A DNA stretch of 64,000 bases, from positions 1,054,001 through 1,118,000 of the forward strand of contig NZ_JBEPOH010000001.1 in NCBI RefSeq assembly GCF_040546685.1, in the 5' to 3' direction. Source of the DNA: Variovorax sp. OAS795 (lineage in GTDB: Bacteria > Pseudomonadota > Gammaproteobacteria > Burkholderiales > Burkholderiaceae_C). Within the stretch, counting starts at the first letter, position 1. Every line of letters starts with the position of its first letter. Positions 1 to 7,922 of the stretch are shown here, piece by piece. The position numbers and the translations under genes are program-made. The notes under the pieces are model-generated. The model was not told the DNA's origin. It saw only the letters and a program-made list of their open reading frames with translations, and ran no database searches.

Positions 1-185
1 ACTTCAGCGCCTCGGGCATGCAGAACGACGGCGTGTTTCCGCAGTTTCCGCTGCCCGTGCTGGCGGCGCTCGAAGCGAGCCGCGGCACGGGGCCGTCGCC
101 TTTGCTGGGCAAGCCGTCGTGCGCGCCCGGCGCCCCTTGCAACGACGTCTATGGCGTCGCGAATTTCAAAATCGTCGAGAAGTAA
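1..185 (+). CDS. 3' end of an unrecognised protein (partial)
   Basis: An open frame enters from the left edge (first full codon at base 3) and stops at TAA 183-185, giving the last 60 residues of a protein. The tail contains two cysteines in Gly/Pro-rich sequence (SCAPGAPC), which could form a disulfide in an exported protein, and ends VYGVANFKIVEK. No family is recognised from so short a tail. It lies 52 bp before mltA on the same strand. The frame has normal high-GC codon use, so it is likely a real gene end rather than chance. Confidence 0.55.
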   Translation, partial: FSASGMQNDGVFPQFPLPVLAALEASRGTGPSPLLGKPSCAPGAPCNDVYGVANFKIVEK

Positions 186-237
186 TCGTCTGTAGAGCAT
201 TGGCCCGCTGGGCCGTCTTTCGGACAAGGAGGCTTTC

Positions 238-1839
238 ATGTACACGCAGTCGCCGATTTTCGTTTCCACCCTTCGCTGGGCCGCCGTCGCGGCGGCCGTG
301 CTGGCTGCGGGCTGCGCCAACACGCCGGCAGGCAACGCGGGCGCAAGCGCCGGCACGGCCACCGCCGCGCCAGACACCACGGCCACGCCACCGGCCGCGA
401 CGCCGCGGCCGGCCGCCACCGGCGGGAGCGTGGCGGGGCAGGCGCGGACCTTCTCGACCCAACTGGCGACCTACACCTCGGTCAGCTTCGATGCGGTGCC
501 CGGCTGGGCGCGCGACGATTTTTCCGAGAGCTGGCCGGCCTTCCTCGGCAGCTGCAAGGTGCTCACCGGCCGGGGCGCCGAGTGGAAGGACGTCTGCGCC
601 CGCGCCCTGCGCGTGGACAGCAAGAACAACACCGCCATCCGCGCCTTCTTCGAGCAGGAGTTCTCGGCCTACCAGATCCGTGATGACGACCGCAAGCCGG
701 ACGGCGTGGTCACCGGCTACTTCGAGCCCGAGATCGCGGGCAGCCGGCAGTACGCGGCGCCCTACATCTACCCCGTCTACGGCCAGCCCGAGGACATGCT
801 GTTTGCCGACGTGCGCAAGCTGCCGGCCGGCAACGGCACCGTGGCCGCGCGCGTCGAAGGCCGCAACGTGGTGGTGCAGACGGGGCTCAGCACGCGCGAC
901 ATGGGCGCGCCGGGCCTCTATGCGCTCGACCTCTCGGCCCTGACGCGCGACACGCTCGACCGCAAGGTGCGCCTGCGCATCGAGGGCAAGCAGCTGCTGC
1001 CCTACTACACGCGCGAAGAAATCGAGACCAAGGGCGCGCCCAATGCCAAGGTGCTGGCCTTCGTGAGCAGCGCCACCGCGTTGTACGAGATGCAGATCCA
1101 GGGTTCGGGCCGCATCAAGCTGGCCAACGGCGACATCGTGCGCGTGGCCTATGCCGAGCAGAACGGCCAGCCCTTCAGGCCCACGCTGGCGCAAGCTGCA
1201 AACGGCAAGCCGCGCTCGCCGGTCAAGGTGCGTGGCTCGTCCATCGAGCTGCAACTCGACGACGGCGACGAGGACGACGACGTGGGAAGCACCTCGACCA
1301 GCACCATCCGCACGCGCGGCTTCACGCTCGCGCGGCCCGTCACGAGCGGCGCGGTCGTGGTGCCCGGGCGGCGCGCGGCCGGTCCGGTTGCGGGCTCTGG
1401 CATCCAGGACCCGAGCTATGTGTTCTTCAAGGAGTCGCCGTCGCCTTCGGGCGGGCCGGTGGGTGCGTTCGGCGTGCCCTTGTCCGCGGGCCGCTCGATC
1501 GCGGTGGACCCGCGCAGCACGCCGCTCGGCTACCCGGTGTTCGTCTCCACGCGCGCGCCCGGCACCGGTGCGCCCATGCAGCGCCTCACCATTGCGCAGG
1601 ACACCGGCGGCGCGATCCGCGGCGCGGTGCGGGCCGACTATTTCTTCGGCAACGGCCAGCAGGCCGCCACCAACGCGCGCCGCATGAAGGAGCGCGGCCA
1701 GCTCTGGATCCTGTTGCCGCGCGGCCTCGCCGTGGCGTCGGCATCGGTATCCTCGGCCATCCGCACGCGCGGCGGCCCTGTGGGCGCGGGCCTGCCGCAA
1801 TGCCTGGTGCCGACGGAAGGCGTGTGCGTGGACGACTAG
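238..1839 (+). CDS. mltA: Membrane-bound lytic murein transglycosylase A
   Basis: Outer-membrane lipoprotein that cleaves the glycan backbone of peptidoglycan to 1,6-anhydro-muropeptides. The N-terminus is a lipoprotein signal with lipobox LAAGC and lipidated Cys26. The MltA domain follows (VTGYFEPEIAGS; YEMQIQGSGRI) and the C-terminal 3D double-psi barrel shows the typical QDTGGAIRG and ADYFFG motifs. At 533 residues it is longer than E. coli MltA (about 365), because of an Ala/Thr/Pro-rich linker after the signal and an acidic insert around residues 340-375 (DDGDEDDD). It precedes the T6SS genes, but mltA is a housekeeping gene and a link to secretion is only positional. Confidence 0.93.
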   Translation: MYTQSPIFVSTLRWAAVAAAVLAAGCANTPAGNAGASAGTATAAPDTTATPPAATPRPAATGGSVAGQARTFSTQLATYTSVSFDAVPGWARDDFSESWPAFLGSCKVLTGRGAEWKDVCARALRVDSKNNTAIRAFFEQEFSAYQIRDDDRKPDGVVTGYFEPEIAGSRQYAAPYIYPVYGQPEDMLFADVRKLPAGNGTVAARVEGRNVVVQTGLSTRDMGAPGLYALDLSALTRDTLDRKVRLRIEGKQLLPYYTREEIETKGAPNAKVLAFVSSATALYEMQIQGSGRIKLANGDIVRVAYAEQNGQPFRPTLAQAANGKPRSPVKVRGSSIELQLDDGDEDDDVGSTSTSTIRTRGFTLARPVTSGAVVVPGRRAAGPVAGSGIQDPSYVFFKESPSPSGGPVGAFGVPLSAGRSIAVDPRSTPLGYPVFVSTRAPGTGAPMQRLTIAQDTGGAIRGAVRADYFFGNGQQAATNARRMKERGQLWILLPRGLAVASASVSSAIRTRGGPVGAGLPQCLVPTEGVCVDD

Positions 1840-1872
1840 TCCGATCGCCTTTGCATCGCTGGCCGCTTCGTC

Positions 1873-2622
1873 ATGCAGGAAACCCTTTCGTCCGCGGAGA
1901 GCTCCGCGCTTGTCCGCCTCTGGCGGCGGCGGCAGACGCTGTCGCCGGACGACATGGGCAGCATGTACCGCATCGTGGGCGACGCGCTCGTGGCCTGCAA
2001 TCCGCCCGAGCTCCAGGCGCTGGGCGAGGGGCGGCAGGAGCTGGTGGCGCAGTTCATCTATGTGAAGGTGCTGCGGCTCGATGCCGATCCCGACGAGGCC
2101 GACGAACGCGCGGGCCACAGCGCACCCTCGAGCGCCTTCGCCCTGTGCGCCTATTTCCGGCGCTACCTGATCGACTGCACGCGCGCGAGCTCCTTTCGCC
2201 GCAAGCTTTCGATCGGCGAGCAGGTCACGGAGGCGCAGCTGGAAGACGCGCTCGGCGCCCACGAAGACCTCGATGGCTGCCTGGCGGAGCACGGCCTCGG
2301 CGCCGGCAAGGTGCAGCTGGCCGCGCGCGCCTTCATCGCCGAGCTGCCCGAGCCCGAACGCATCCTGCTGTGCGAAGGCTTCGGCAAGGAGGCCGAGGGC
2401 GGCCTCTCGGGCATCGCGTCGCGCCATGCCATCGCCTCCTACCACTACCGCGCGGGCCGGCTGGGCCTGGTGCACAAGCGCGAAGGCCTCACCGCCGACT
2501 ACGCGAGGACCCGCATCGGCGGCTGGATCCAGCAGACGCTGGGCATCGCCATCGAGCCCGGGAACATGGCCGCGATCCTGCAGGTTTTCAAAATCCTCGG
2601 TGCTGAAGCGTCTTATGCCTGA
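1873..2622 (+). CDS. Sigma-70-like regulatory protein (putative)
   Basis: A 249-residue soluble protein arranged like a small sigma factor. Residues about 55-110 (QFIYVKVLRL, then CAYFRRYLIDCTRA) resemble region 2, and residues about 148-203 (AFIAELPEPERILLCEGF, then ASYHYRAGRLGLVHK) resemble the region-4 helix-turn-helix. Conservation is weak, so it may be a divergent ECF-type factor or a degenerate relative. It overlaps the 5' end of the next frame if that protein starts at 2615, and is followed by a one-pass membrane protein and an exported caspase-like protein. That order suggests a signalling module (sigma-like, membrane partner, protease). Function is inferred from layout and motifs only. 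Confidence 0.55.
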   Translation: MQETLSSAESSALVRLWRRRQTLSPDDMGSMYRIVGDALVACNPPELQALGEGRQELVAQFIYVKVLRLDADPDEADERAGHSAPSSAFALCAYFRRYLIDCTRASSFRRKLSIGEQVTEAQLEDALGAHEDLDGCLAEHGLGAGKVQLAARAFIAELPEPERILLCEGFGKEAEGGLSGIASRHAIASYHYRAGRLGLVHKREGLTADYARTRIGGWIQQTLGIAIEPGNMAAILQVFKILGAEASYA

Positions 2623-2650
2623 AGACATAGCCATTCAGGAACAGACCGCC

Positions 2651-3790
2651 ATGCACACCGACCTCTGGCCCCCTCTCAGCGTGATCCGAAGTGCGTTCGA
2701 CGGCAACGTCCCCGCGGCGCCCGGCGCCTTCGGCGGCGAAGCCGTCGTCGCCGTGCCGGGCGCTGCCGCCCGTACCGCCGCCGCGCCGCCGCGCGCGGTG
2801 CTCGATCTCGTGCTTCCGCTCTCCGAATTGGCCCGGCGCCGCGAGGCTGTCGCCCAGCGCGCCTTCAACGCGCGCTGGGCGCCGGGCCGCCTCGTCAGCG
2901 TGGTGGTCGAAGGCCGCCTGCTCGGCGTTCTGCTCGATCGCTGCGTCCACGGCCACCAATGGCAGGGCTGGATGGCCGCGGGCGAGGCCGACTGGGCCGG
3001 CGCCTACGACGTCCTGCTCGAACCCGACGACGAGCCCTTCGAGCCCGCCTTCGGATTGATCCAGGCCTGGAACGTGCTCACGCTCGAACCCAGCCCCCAG
3101 CTGTGCGCGCGCGTGCTCGGCGAGGTCTCGGCCACGCGGCTGGCCGCGATCCGCGCGGTGCACGACGAATGGGCCGCGCAAGTCCCGCTGGCCATCGCGC
3201 CCGAACCCGGGCGCATCGCATTGCGCACCGTGGGCGGCGTGTTCCCGGTGCTTTCGGGAACGCCGCTCGGCAAGGAAGACCCGCGCGCCGACTACCAGGC
3301 GATCTACCGCGATGCCGCATCGCAGCTGGGCACGTCCTTGCTGCCGGGTGCTGGCCGTGCGCCCGTGGACGCCGGCGCACCGCCCGCGAAGCCGCAGCCC
3401 AGGCCCGAGGGCGGCTGGTGGGGCAGCATCCGCCGCTGGTTCGGCGCCGAAGGCTGGGTGCGGCCCGCGTTCGCGGTGCTCGCGCTGGTCGTGGTGGTGC
3501 AGAACGTCGGCCTTCCGGGCCACCGCAGCGGCGACGACGACGACGTGCGCTTTCGCGCCGTGCCCGCCACTCCTTCGGCCCCACAGGCGAACCTGGTCGT
3601 GCGCTGGAAGGATGGCGTGCGCATCGACGAAGCCGACCGGCTCCTGCAATCGGTCTCGGCCGAGGTGCTGGGCGGACCCGGCACGCAGGGTGCGTGGCGC
3701 TTGCGTGTGCCCGATCCGGCGCAAGCCCAGGCGGTGCTCGCGGCTTCGGCGCTGGTGCAGTCGGCGGGGCCGGCCACGGAGCGCCCATGA
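2651..3790 (+). CDS. One-pass membrane protein, anti-sigma-like layout
   Basis: A 379-residue protein from ATG 2651, which has an AGGAA ribosome site about 10 bases upstream; an in-frame ATG at 2615 would add 12 residues. Residues 1-265 are predicted cytoplasmic with no recognised domain. One membrane helix spans about 270-286 (FAVLALVVVVQNV). The C-terminal domain at 313-372 (ANLVVRWKDGVRIDEADRLL...VPDPAQAQAVL) resembles the small domain at the end of some proteobacterial membrane anti-sigma proteins and protease propeptides. Its stop overlaps the next gene (ATGA at 3787). It probably partners the sigma-like protein upstream; family assignment is tentative. Confidence 0.55.
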   Translation: MHTDLWPPLSVIRSAFDGNVPAAPGAFGGEAVVAVPGAAARTAAAPPRAVLDLVLPLSELARRREAVAQRAFNARWAPGRLVSVVVEGRLLGVLLDRCVHGHQWQGWMAAGEADWAGAYDVLLEPDDEPFEPAFGLIQAWNVLTLEPSPQLCARVLGEVSATRLAAIRAVHDEWAAQVPLAIAPEPGRIALRTVGGVFPVLSGTPLGKEDPRADYQAIYRDAASQLGTSLLPGAGRAPVDAGAPPAKPQPRPEGGWWGSIRRWFGAEGWVRPAFAVLALVVVVQNVGLPGHRSGDDDDVRFRAVPATPSAPQANLVVRWKDGVRIDEADRLLQSVSAEVLGGPGTQGAWRLRVPDPAQAQAVLAASALVQSAGPATERP

Positions 3791-5940
3791 TGTTCATGGC
3801 GCCTGCGTTTCTCTCCCTCCCCCCCGGGGGGAGGGCAGGGGCGGGGGCAAGCGGCGCATCCATCGGGCGCGCTGCCCGCCCCCATGCCCGCCTTCTCCCA
3901 GCGGGGGAAGGAGCCACACGCTTCTTGCAGCTGCTGTTGTCCCTCGCGCTGCTGCTCGCCGGCAACGCCGTCTTCGCCGCCCAGCGCGCCCTGCTCGTCG
4001 GCGTTTCCGAACTCGTCAACCAACCGCAGTCGCTCTGGCTGCAGGCGCCGCGCAACGATGTGATGCTGATGCGCGATGCGCTGCTGAAGCAGGGCTTCGC
4101 GGCACCCGACATCACCGTGCTGGCCGACGGCGTGGGCGGCGCGGCGCTGCCCGAATCGCGCGCCATCCACGAGGCGCTCGGCCGGCTGCTCGCGCAATCC
4201 AGGAGCGGCGACTTCGTGCTGCTGTATTTCTCAGGCCATGGCGCGCGCTGGCGCGACGCCGGCAAGCGCTACCAGGAGCCCGACGGCCTGGCCGAGAACT
4301 TCCTCGCGCGCGACGTGCGCGGCGCGGTGGGCGTGGACACGGCGCTCGCCGGCGGCGTGCGCGACGTGGACTTCGACGCCTGGGTGCAGGCCTTTCTCGC
4401 GCGCAATGTGTTCGTGTGGTCGGTGTTCGACACCTGCGCCGCCACCTCGATGACGCGCAGCACCCAGGCCGCCGCCGGCGGCACCGCCGAAGGCCCGCCA
4501 GACGACGAAGTGCGCTGGCGCGGACTGCGTGCCGCGCAGTTGCGCGGCGCGCTGCCGCAGGCCACCGCCGAGGCCGCCGTGCCGGCCACACCGCCGGCAT
4601 CGGAACGCGTGGCGCGGGCACGCTACGTGGCCTTCTTCGCATCGGAGAGCCACCAGATCACGCCCGAGCTCCGCCTTCCGCGCAAGAGCCGCGGCGCGCA
4701 GCCGCAGGGCCTGCTCACCTGGGCCGTGGTGGGCGCGCTCGAGCGCCGGCCCGCCACCTGGCGCGAGCTTTTCGACGGCGTGCTCTCCTTCTATCCACCG
4801 GTCATCGACGAGCTCGCGCAGCGCTTCCCCACCCGCGAGCTGCCGTCGCCGGTGGCCGAAGGCAACCTCGATGCGCAGCTGTTCGCCAACAGCGACGTGG
4901 CGGCCTCGACGCGGCCGGTGTGGCGCGCGCAGCGCAGCGGCGACACCCTCGTGCTGCAGGCGGGGCTGATCGACGGGCTCCAGCCGCAGCAAGAGCTGCG
5001 GCTCACCGCCACGATGGAAGACGGCACCGTGCGCAGCGAAAAGGCGCGGCTGCTGCAGGCCGACATCGATTCCGCGCGCGTGGCCGTGCCGCCCGCACTG
5101 CGCGCGCTTTCGGGCGCCGCGTCGTGGAGCGCTTCTGCGCTGGCGCCGCCGCCCGCGCTCGCGTTGCGCGTGCGCGGCGACAAGGGCGCACTGCCGCCGC
5201 GCATGAGCCTGGACTACCCGGCGTCGGTCGCCGCGGTGGCCGGCAATGCACCCGGCGAGGCACCGGCCGACGTGCGCTGGACCGACCTCGGCGCGGCCGG
5301 CCTGCGCATCGAGGTGCTGTCGCCCGCGCTGCGCAGCGGCTCAGAGGCCTCGGCGCAGGTGGTGCCCGACCAGGCCGGGCTGCGCCGCCGGCTCGAAGCC
5401 CTGGCCCGCCTGAAGTGGTGGACCCAGCTCGCCGCGCTCGGCACTGGCGGCAGTGCGCAGGTCGAGGGGCTCGAGGCCGTCCTGGAGATCTGGAGCGGCG
5501 AGCGCCTGGTGCGCAGCGAACCGGTGCAGCGGGCGGGCGCATCGCTCCTGCCGCTGCGCGCGGGCGAGCGCGCCGCGCTCAGCGTGCGCAACGCCAGCGG
5601 CCATTCGATCGACATGGTGGTGGTGGGCGTGGACGCGCAGGGCGGCTTGCGCGCGGTCTACCCCGACGACCCGGGCGAGACCAACCGCTTCGAGCGCGGC
5701 ACGCCGGGTGCGCCCGCCGCCAAGCGCTTCGAGCTGCCCTGGTTCGAGGCGCCCGGCGGCCGCCTGCTCGTGCTGGCTTCCACCGCCAGCCCCTACACCA
5801 GCCCGCGCCTCTTCGGGGCGGGGCCGAGCGATGCGGGCGCGCCCGAGGTGCGCGTGCGCGGGCAACTGTCCGAAGGCAAGGCCCGCCAGACCTTTGCCGC
5901 CATGGTGCATTGGGCGGGCGATGCGCCGCCCGCCAAGTAA
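3787..5940 (+). CDS. Exported caspase-like (peptidase C14) protein with C-terminal DUF4384-like domain
   Basis: The caspase fold begins AQRALLVGVSELVN. The catalytic dyad is visible as His151 in YFSGHGARW and Cys217 in SVFDTCAATS. A hydrophobic signal segment (LLLSLALLLAGNAVFA) precedes it, so the protein is probably periplasmic. The C-terminal 150 residues (LRAGERAALSVRN, AVYPDDPGETNRF) look like a DUF4384 domain. From ATG 3787 it is 717 residues, but the first 46 are encoded largely by a REP-like repeat. A TTG at 3925, 11 bases after AAGGAG and directly before the signal peptide, gives a more natural 671-residue product. The gene is coupled to the membrane protein upstream and followed by T6SS genes. 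Substrate unknown. Confidence 0.85.
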   Translation: MMFMAPAFLSLPPGGRAGAGASGASIGRAARPHARLLPAGEGATRFLQLLLSLALLLAGNAVFAAQRALLVGVSELVNQPQSLWLQAPRNDVMLMRDALLKQGFAAPDITVLADGVGGAALPESRAIHEALGRLLAQSRSGDFVLLYFSGHGARWRDAGKRYQEPDGLAENFLARDVRGAVGVDTALAGGVRDVDFDAWVQAFLARNVFVWSVFDTCAATSMTRSTQAAAGGTAEGPPDDEVRWRGLRAAQLRGALPQATAEAAVPATPPASERVARARYVAFFASESHQITPELRLPRKSRGAQPQGLLTWAVVGALERRPATWRELFDGVLSFYPPVIDELAQRFPTRELPSPVAEGNLDAQLFANSDVAASTRPVWRAQRSGDTLVLQAGLIDGLQPQQELRLTATMEDGTVRSEKARLLQADIDSARVAVPPALRALSGAASWSASALAPPPALALRVRGDKGALPPRMSLDYPASVAAVAGNAPGEAPADVRWTDLGAAGLRIEVLSPALRSGSEASAQVVPDQAGLRRRLEALARLKWWTQLAALGTGGSAQVEGLEAVLEIWSGERLVRSEPVQRAGASLLPLRAGERAALSVRNASGHSIDMVVVGVDAQGGLRAVYPDDPGETNRFERGTPGAPAAKRFELPWFEAPGGRLLVLASTASPYTSPRLFGAGPSDAGAPEVRVRGQLSEGKARQTFAAMVHWAGDAPPAK
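3813..3915. repeat. REP/REPIN-like inverted repeat at the start of the caspase gene
   Basis: An imperfect palindrome about 100 bp long. The left arm begins CTCCCTCCCCC and the right arm ends GCGGGGGAAGGAG; the two arms are roughly complementary over about 43 bases, with G/C-homopolymer blocks separated by a short CATCCATCG-type centre. This is the look of the G-rich REP doublets common between genes in Burkholderiales. It lies inside the annotated frame of the caspase-like gene, encoding a Gly/Ala/Pro-rich stretch ahead of the signal peptide, and its right edge supplies an AAGGAG that can act as a ribosome site. Confidence 0.65.
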
Positions 5941-5967
5941 CTGCTTTTTTGTTCTCAGGAGATCGAC

Positions 5968-6525
5968 ATGAGCTGGACCTACGATGGAAGACTGGACCCC
6001 GACGAGGCCCTGCGGCTGCTCGACTACCTGTCGGGCGAATCGGGCAACGACTTCTCGATGATGATCGAGAGCAAGGGCACGCCGATCGAGGGCGAGTCGG
6101 TGCGCACCTACGAGGACGGCAAGCAGCGCATGGACATCGGCGGCTACTCGTACAAGTCCGACGTCGCCATTCCGCCGGGCTCGACCAAGGGCAAGCTGCG
6201 CAGCTACTCGTTCATCGTCGTGCGCGACTGCGACGCCGCCACCGCCTCCATCGCCAGCCTGCTGAAGAACCAGGAAAACGATCTCAAGGTCACGGTGTCG
6301 GTCTTCAAGGCCGGCGGCGACAGCTCCAAGGACCTGCAGTCGCACCTGGAGTTCGTGCTCGAGGGCGCGCGGGTCGACTGCCACGCCATCGTCACCGGCG
6401 GCACGCCCAAGCGGCCGTGCGACATCGTCTTCTTCCACTACACCAAGCTGGAGATCCGCTCGGCACCGCAGCAGAAGACCGGCGCGCGCGGCGCAGTGCG
6501 CACCTGCACTTTCACCGGCAACTGA
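5968..6525 (+). CDS. Divergent Hcp-like protein
   Basis: A 185-residue protein, starting 27 bp after the caspase gene behind AGGAG. Its middle and end follow the Hcp (TssD) tube-protein pattern: a strand-rich stretch (GKLRSYSFIVVRDCD), a helix-like SIASLLKNQEND, then VTVSVFKAG and a closing strand set (IVFFHYTKLEIRS) with the basic-hydrophobic spacing of Hcp. It is much diverged from the canonical Hcp at 34643-35125. It could be a tube variant, a specialised effector carrier or a cap-like protein. The Hcp relation is inferred by eye. Confidence 0.6.
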   Translation: MSWTYDGRLDPDEALRLLDYLSGESGNDFSMMIESKGTPIEGESVRTYEDGKQRMDIGGYSYKSDVAIPPGSTKGKLRSYSFIVVRDCDAATASIASLLKNQENDLKVTVSVFKAGGDSSKDLQSHLEFVLEGARVDCHAIVTGGTPKRPCDIVFFHYTKLEIRSAPQQKTGARGAVRTCTFTGN

Positions 6526-6547
6526 AGCGGACCGAACGGAGAAACCC

Positions 6548-7390
6548 ATGAGCACCTCTGCCGAACTCATCAAGTCCTCCGACCCGGTCGCTGCGCTCAA
6601 GGCGCTGAGCGACGAGGTCCGCGCCAAGCCCGCCGACAGCAAGCAGCGCGTCTTCATGGCGCAGCTGCTGTGCGTGCTGGGCCAGTGGGAGCGCGCGCTC
6701 AACCAGCTGACCGTCGCGGCCGAGCTCGACGCGCTCGCCGTTCCCATGAAGCAGGTCTACGGCGAGGCCGTGCGCTGCGAGGGCCTGCGCGCCGAGGTGT
6801 TTGCCGGCACGCGCACGCCCATGATCTTCGGCCAGCCGGACGAATGGCTGGCACTGCTGATCGAATCGCTGCTGCGCCAGGGCCGCGGCGAGCTCGACCT
6901 GGCCGAAGACCTGCGCCAGCGTGCCTTCGATGCCGCACCCGCCATCGGCGGCACCATCGACGGCGTGCCTTTCGAATGGCTGGCCGATGCCGACATGCGG
7001 CTGGGCCCCGTGCTCGAGGCCTTCGTCAACGGCAAGTACTACTGGATTCCCTATGCGCGGCTCGCGCACATCAAGATCGAAGCGCCGGAAGACCTGCGCG
7101 ACTGCGTTTGGATGCCCGCGCACCTGCTCCTGGAGAACGGCGGCGAGACGCTGGCGCTCATTCCCACCCGCTACGAAGGCACCGAGAAAAGCCAGGATGG
7201 CGAACTGCTGCTCGCGCGCAAGACCGAGTGGCGCGAACTGCGCCCAGAGGTCTGGGCCGGCTGTGGCCAGCGCGTGCTCGGCAGCGATGCGGGCGAGTAC
7301 GCGCTCATGGACGTGCGCGAGATCCTCTTCAACGCGGTGGCGCAGCCGATCGAGGAGGGCGCAGCGGAACAGGGCGGCCACGGTGGTTGA
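6548..7390 (+). CDS. tagJ: T6SS accessory protein TagJ (ImpE family)
   Basis: A 280-residue protein of the ImpE/TagJ family. Known members bind the N-terminus of TssB and modulate sheath recycling by ClpV. The N-terminal half is TPR-like helical (PVAALKALSDEVRAKP, FMAQLLCVLGQWERAL). The C-terminal half carries the family signature FEWLADADMRLGPVLEAFVNGKYYWIP and the closing ALMDVREILF. It is preceded by a good ribosome site (CGGAG) and overlaps the GTG start of tssE by eight bases, so the two are translationally coupled. ClpV and TssB, its expected partners, are in the same locus. Confidence 0.88.
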   Translation: MSTSAELIKSSDPVAALKALSDEVRAKPADSKQRVFMAQLLCVLGQWERALNQLTVAAELDALAVPMKQVYGEAVRCEGLRAEVFAGTRTPMIFGQPDEWLALLIESLLRQGRGELDLAEDLRQRAFDAAPAIGGTIDGVPFEWLADADMRLGPVLEAFVNGKYYWIPYARLAHIKIEAPEDLRDCVWMPAHLLLENGGETLALIPTRYEGTEKSQDGELLLARKTEWRELRPEVWAGCGQRVLGSDAGEYALMDVREILFNAVAQPIEEGAAEQGGHGG

Positions 7391-7895
7391 GCTCACGGCC
7401 CAGGAGCGCCTTCAGCCGTCGCTGCTCGACCGGCTGGTGGACCATGCGCCCGACGAGAAGCGCGAGAGCGACGAGAAGCGCACGCTGACCAAGCAGGCGC
7501 TGCGCCAGGCCGTGCTGCGCGACCTGAGCTGGCTCTTCAACGCCACCGGCTACGGCCTGGCGATGGACGACAGGCAATACCCCCACGCCGCGCGCTCCGT
7601 CATCAATTACGGATTGCCTATGCTGTCTGGCCAGTTCACCTCGTCGGTGCAGCGTGTCAGCATGGAACAGGCTTTGAAGAACGCGATCCTGCAGTTCGAG
7701 CCCCGCATCCTGCCCCGAACCCTCGAAGTCGAACTCGTCATGGAAGGCTCCGCACTGGACTCCCACAACAGCATTGGCCTGCAGATCCGCGGGATGCTGT
7801 GGGCGCAGCCCGTGCCGCTCGAGTTCCTGATGCGCAGCCGCGTCGACCTGGAAGAAGGCCGGATCGAGATCGTGGACATGGCGCAGCGCTCATGA
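7383..7895 (+). CDS. tssE: T6SS baseplate subunit TssE (gp25-like)
   Basis: A 170-residue gp25/lysozyme-like baseplate component that helps nucleate sheath assembly. Motifs include LTKQALRQAVLRDLSWLFNAT, the YPHAARSVINYGLP stretch and the closing VDLEEGRIEIVDM. The start is taken as GTG 7383, overlapping the end of tagJ; there is no ATG before the conserved region. The next gene, tssF, begins 27 bp downstream, the usual tssE-tssF-tssG order. Confidence 0.93.
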   Translation: MVELTAQERLQPSLLDRLVDHAPDEKRESDEKRTLTKQALRQAVLRDLSWLFNATGYGLAMDDRQYPHAARSVINYGLPMLSGQFTSSVQRVSMEQALKNAILQFEPRILPRTLEVELVMEGSALDSHNSIGLQIRGMLWAQPVPLEFLMRSRVDLEEGRIEIVDMAQRS

Positions 7896-7922
7896 GCGTG
7901 CGGCCTTTCCTGGAGTGATGCC

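Noticed and set aside
166..2634. 822-residue open frame on the minus strand
   Set aside because: Shadow of mltA and the sigma-like gene; composition is the His/Arg/Gly mix typical of antisense frames in high-GC DNA, with no domain.
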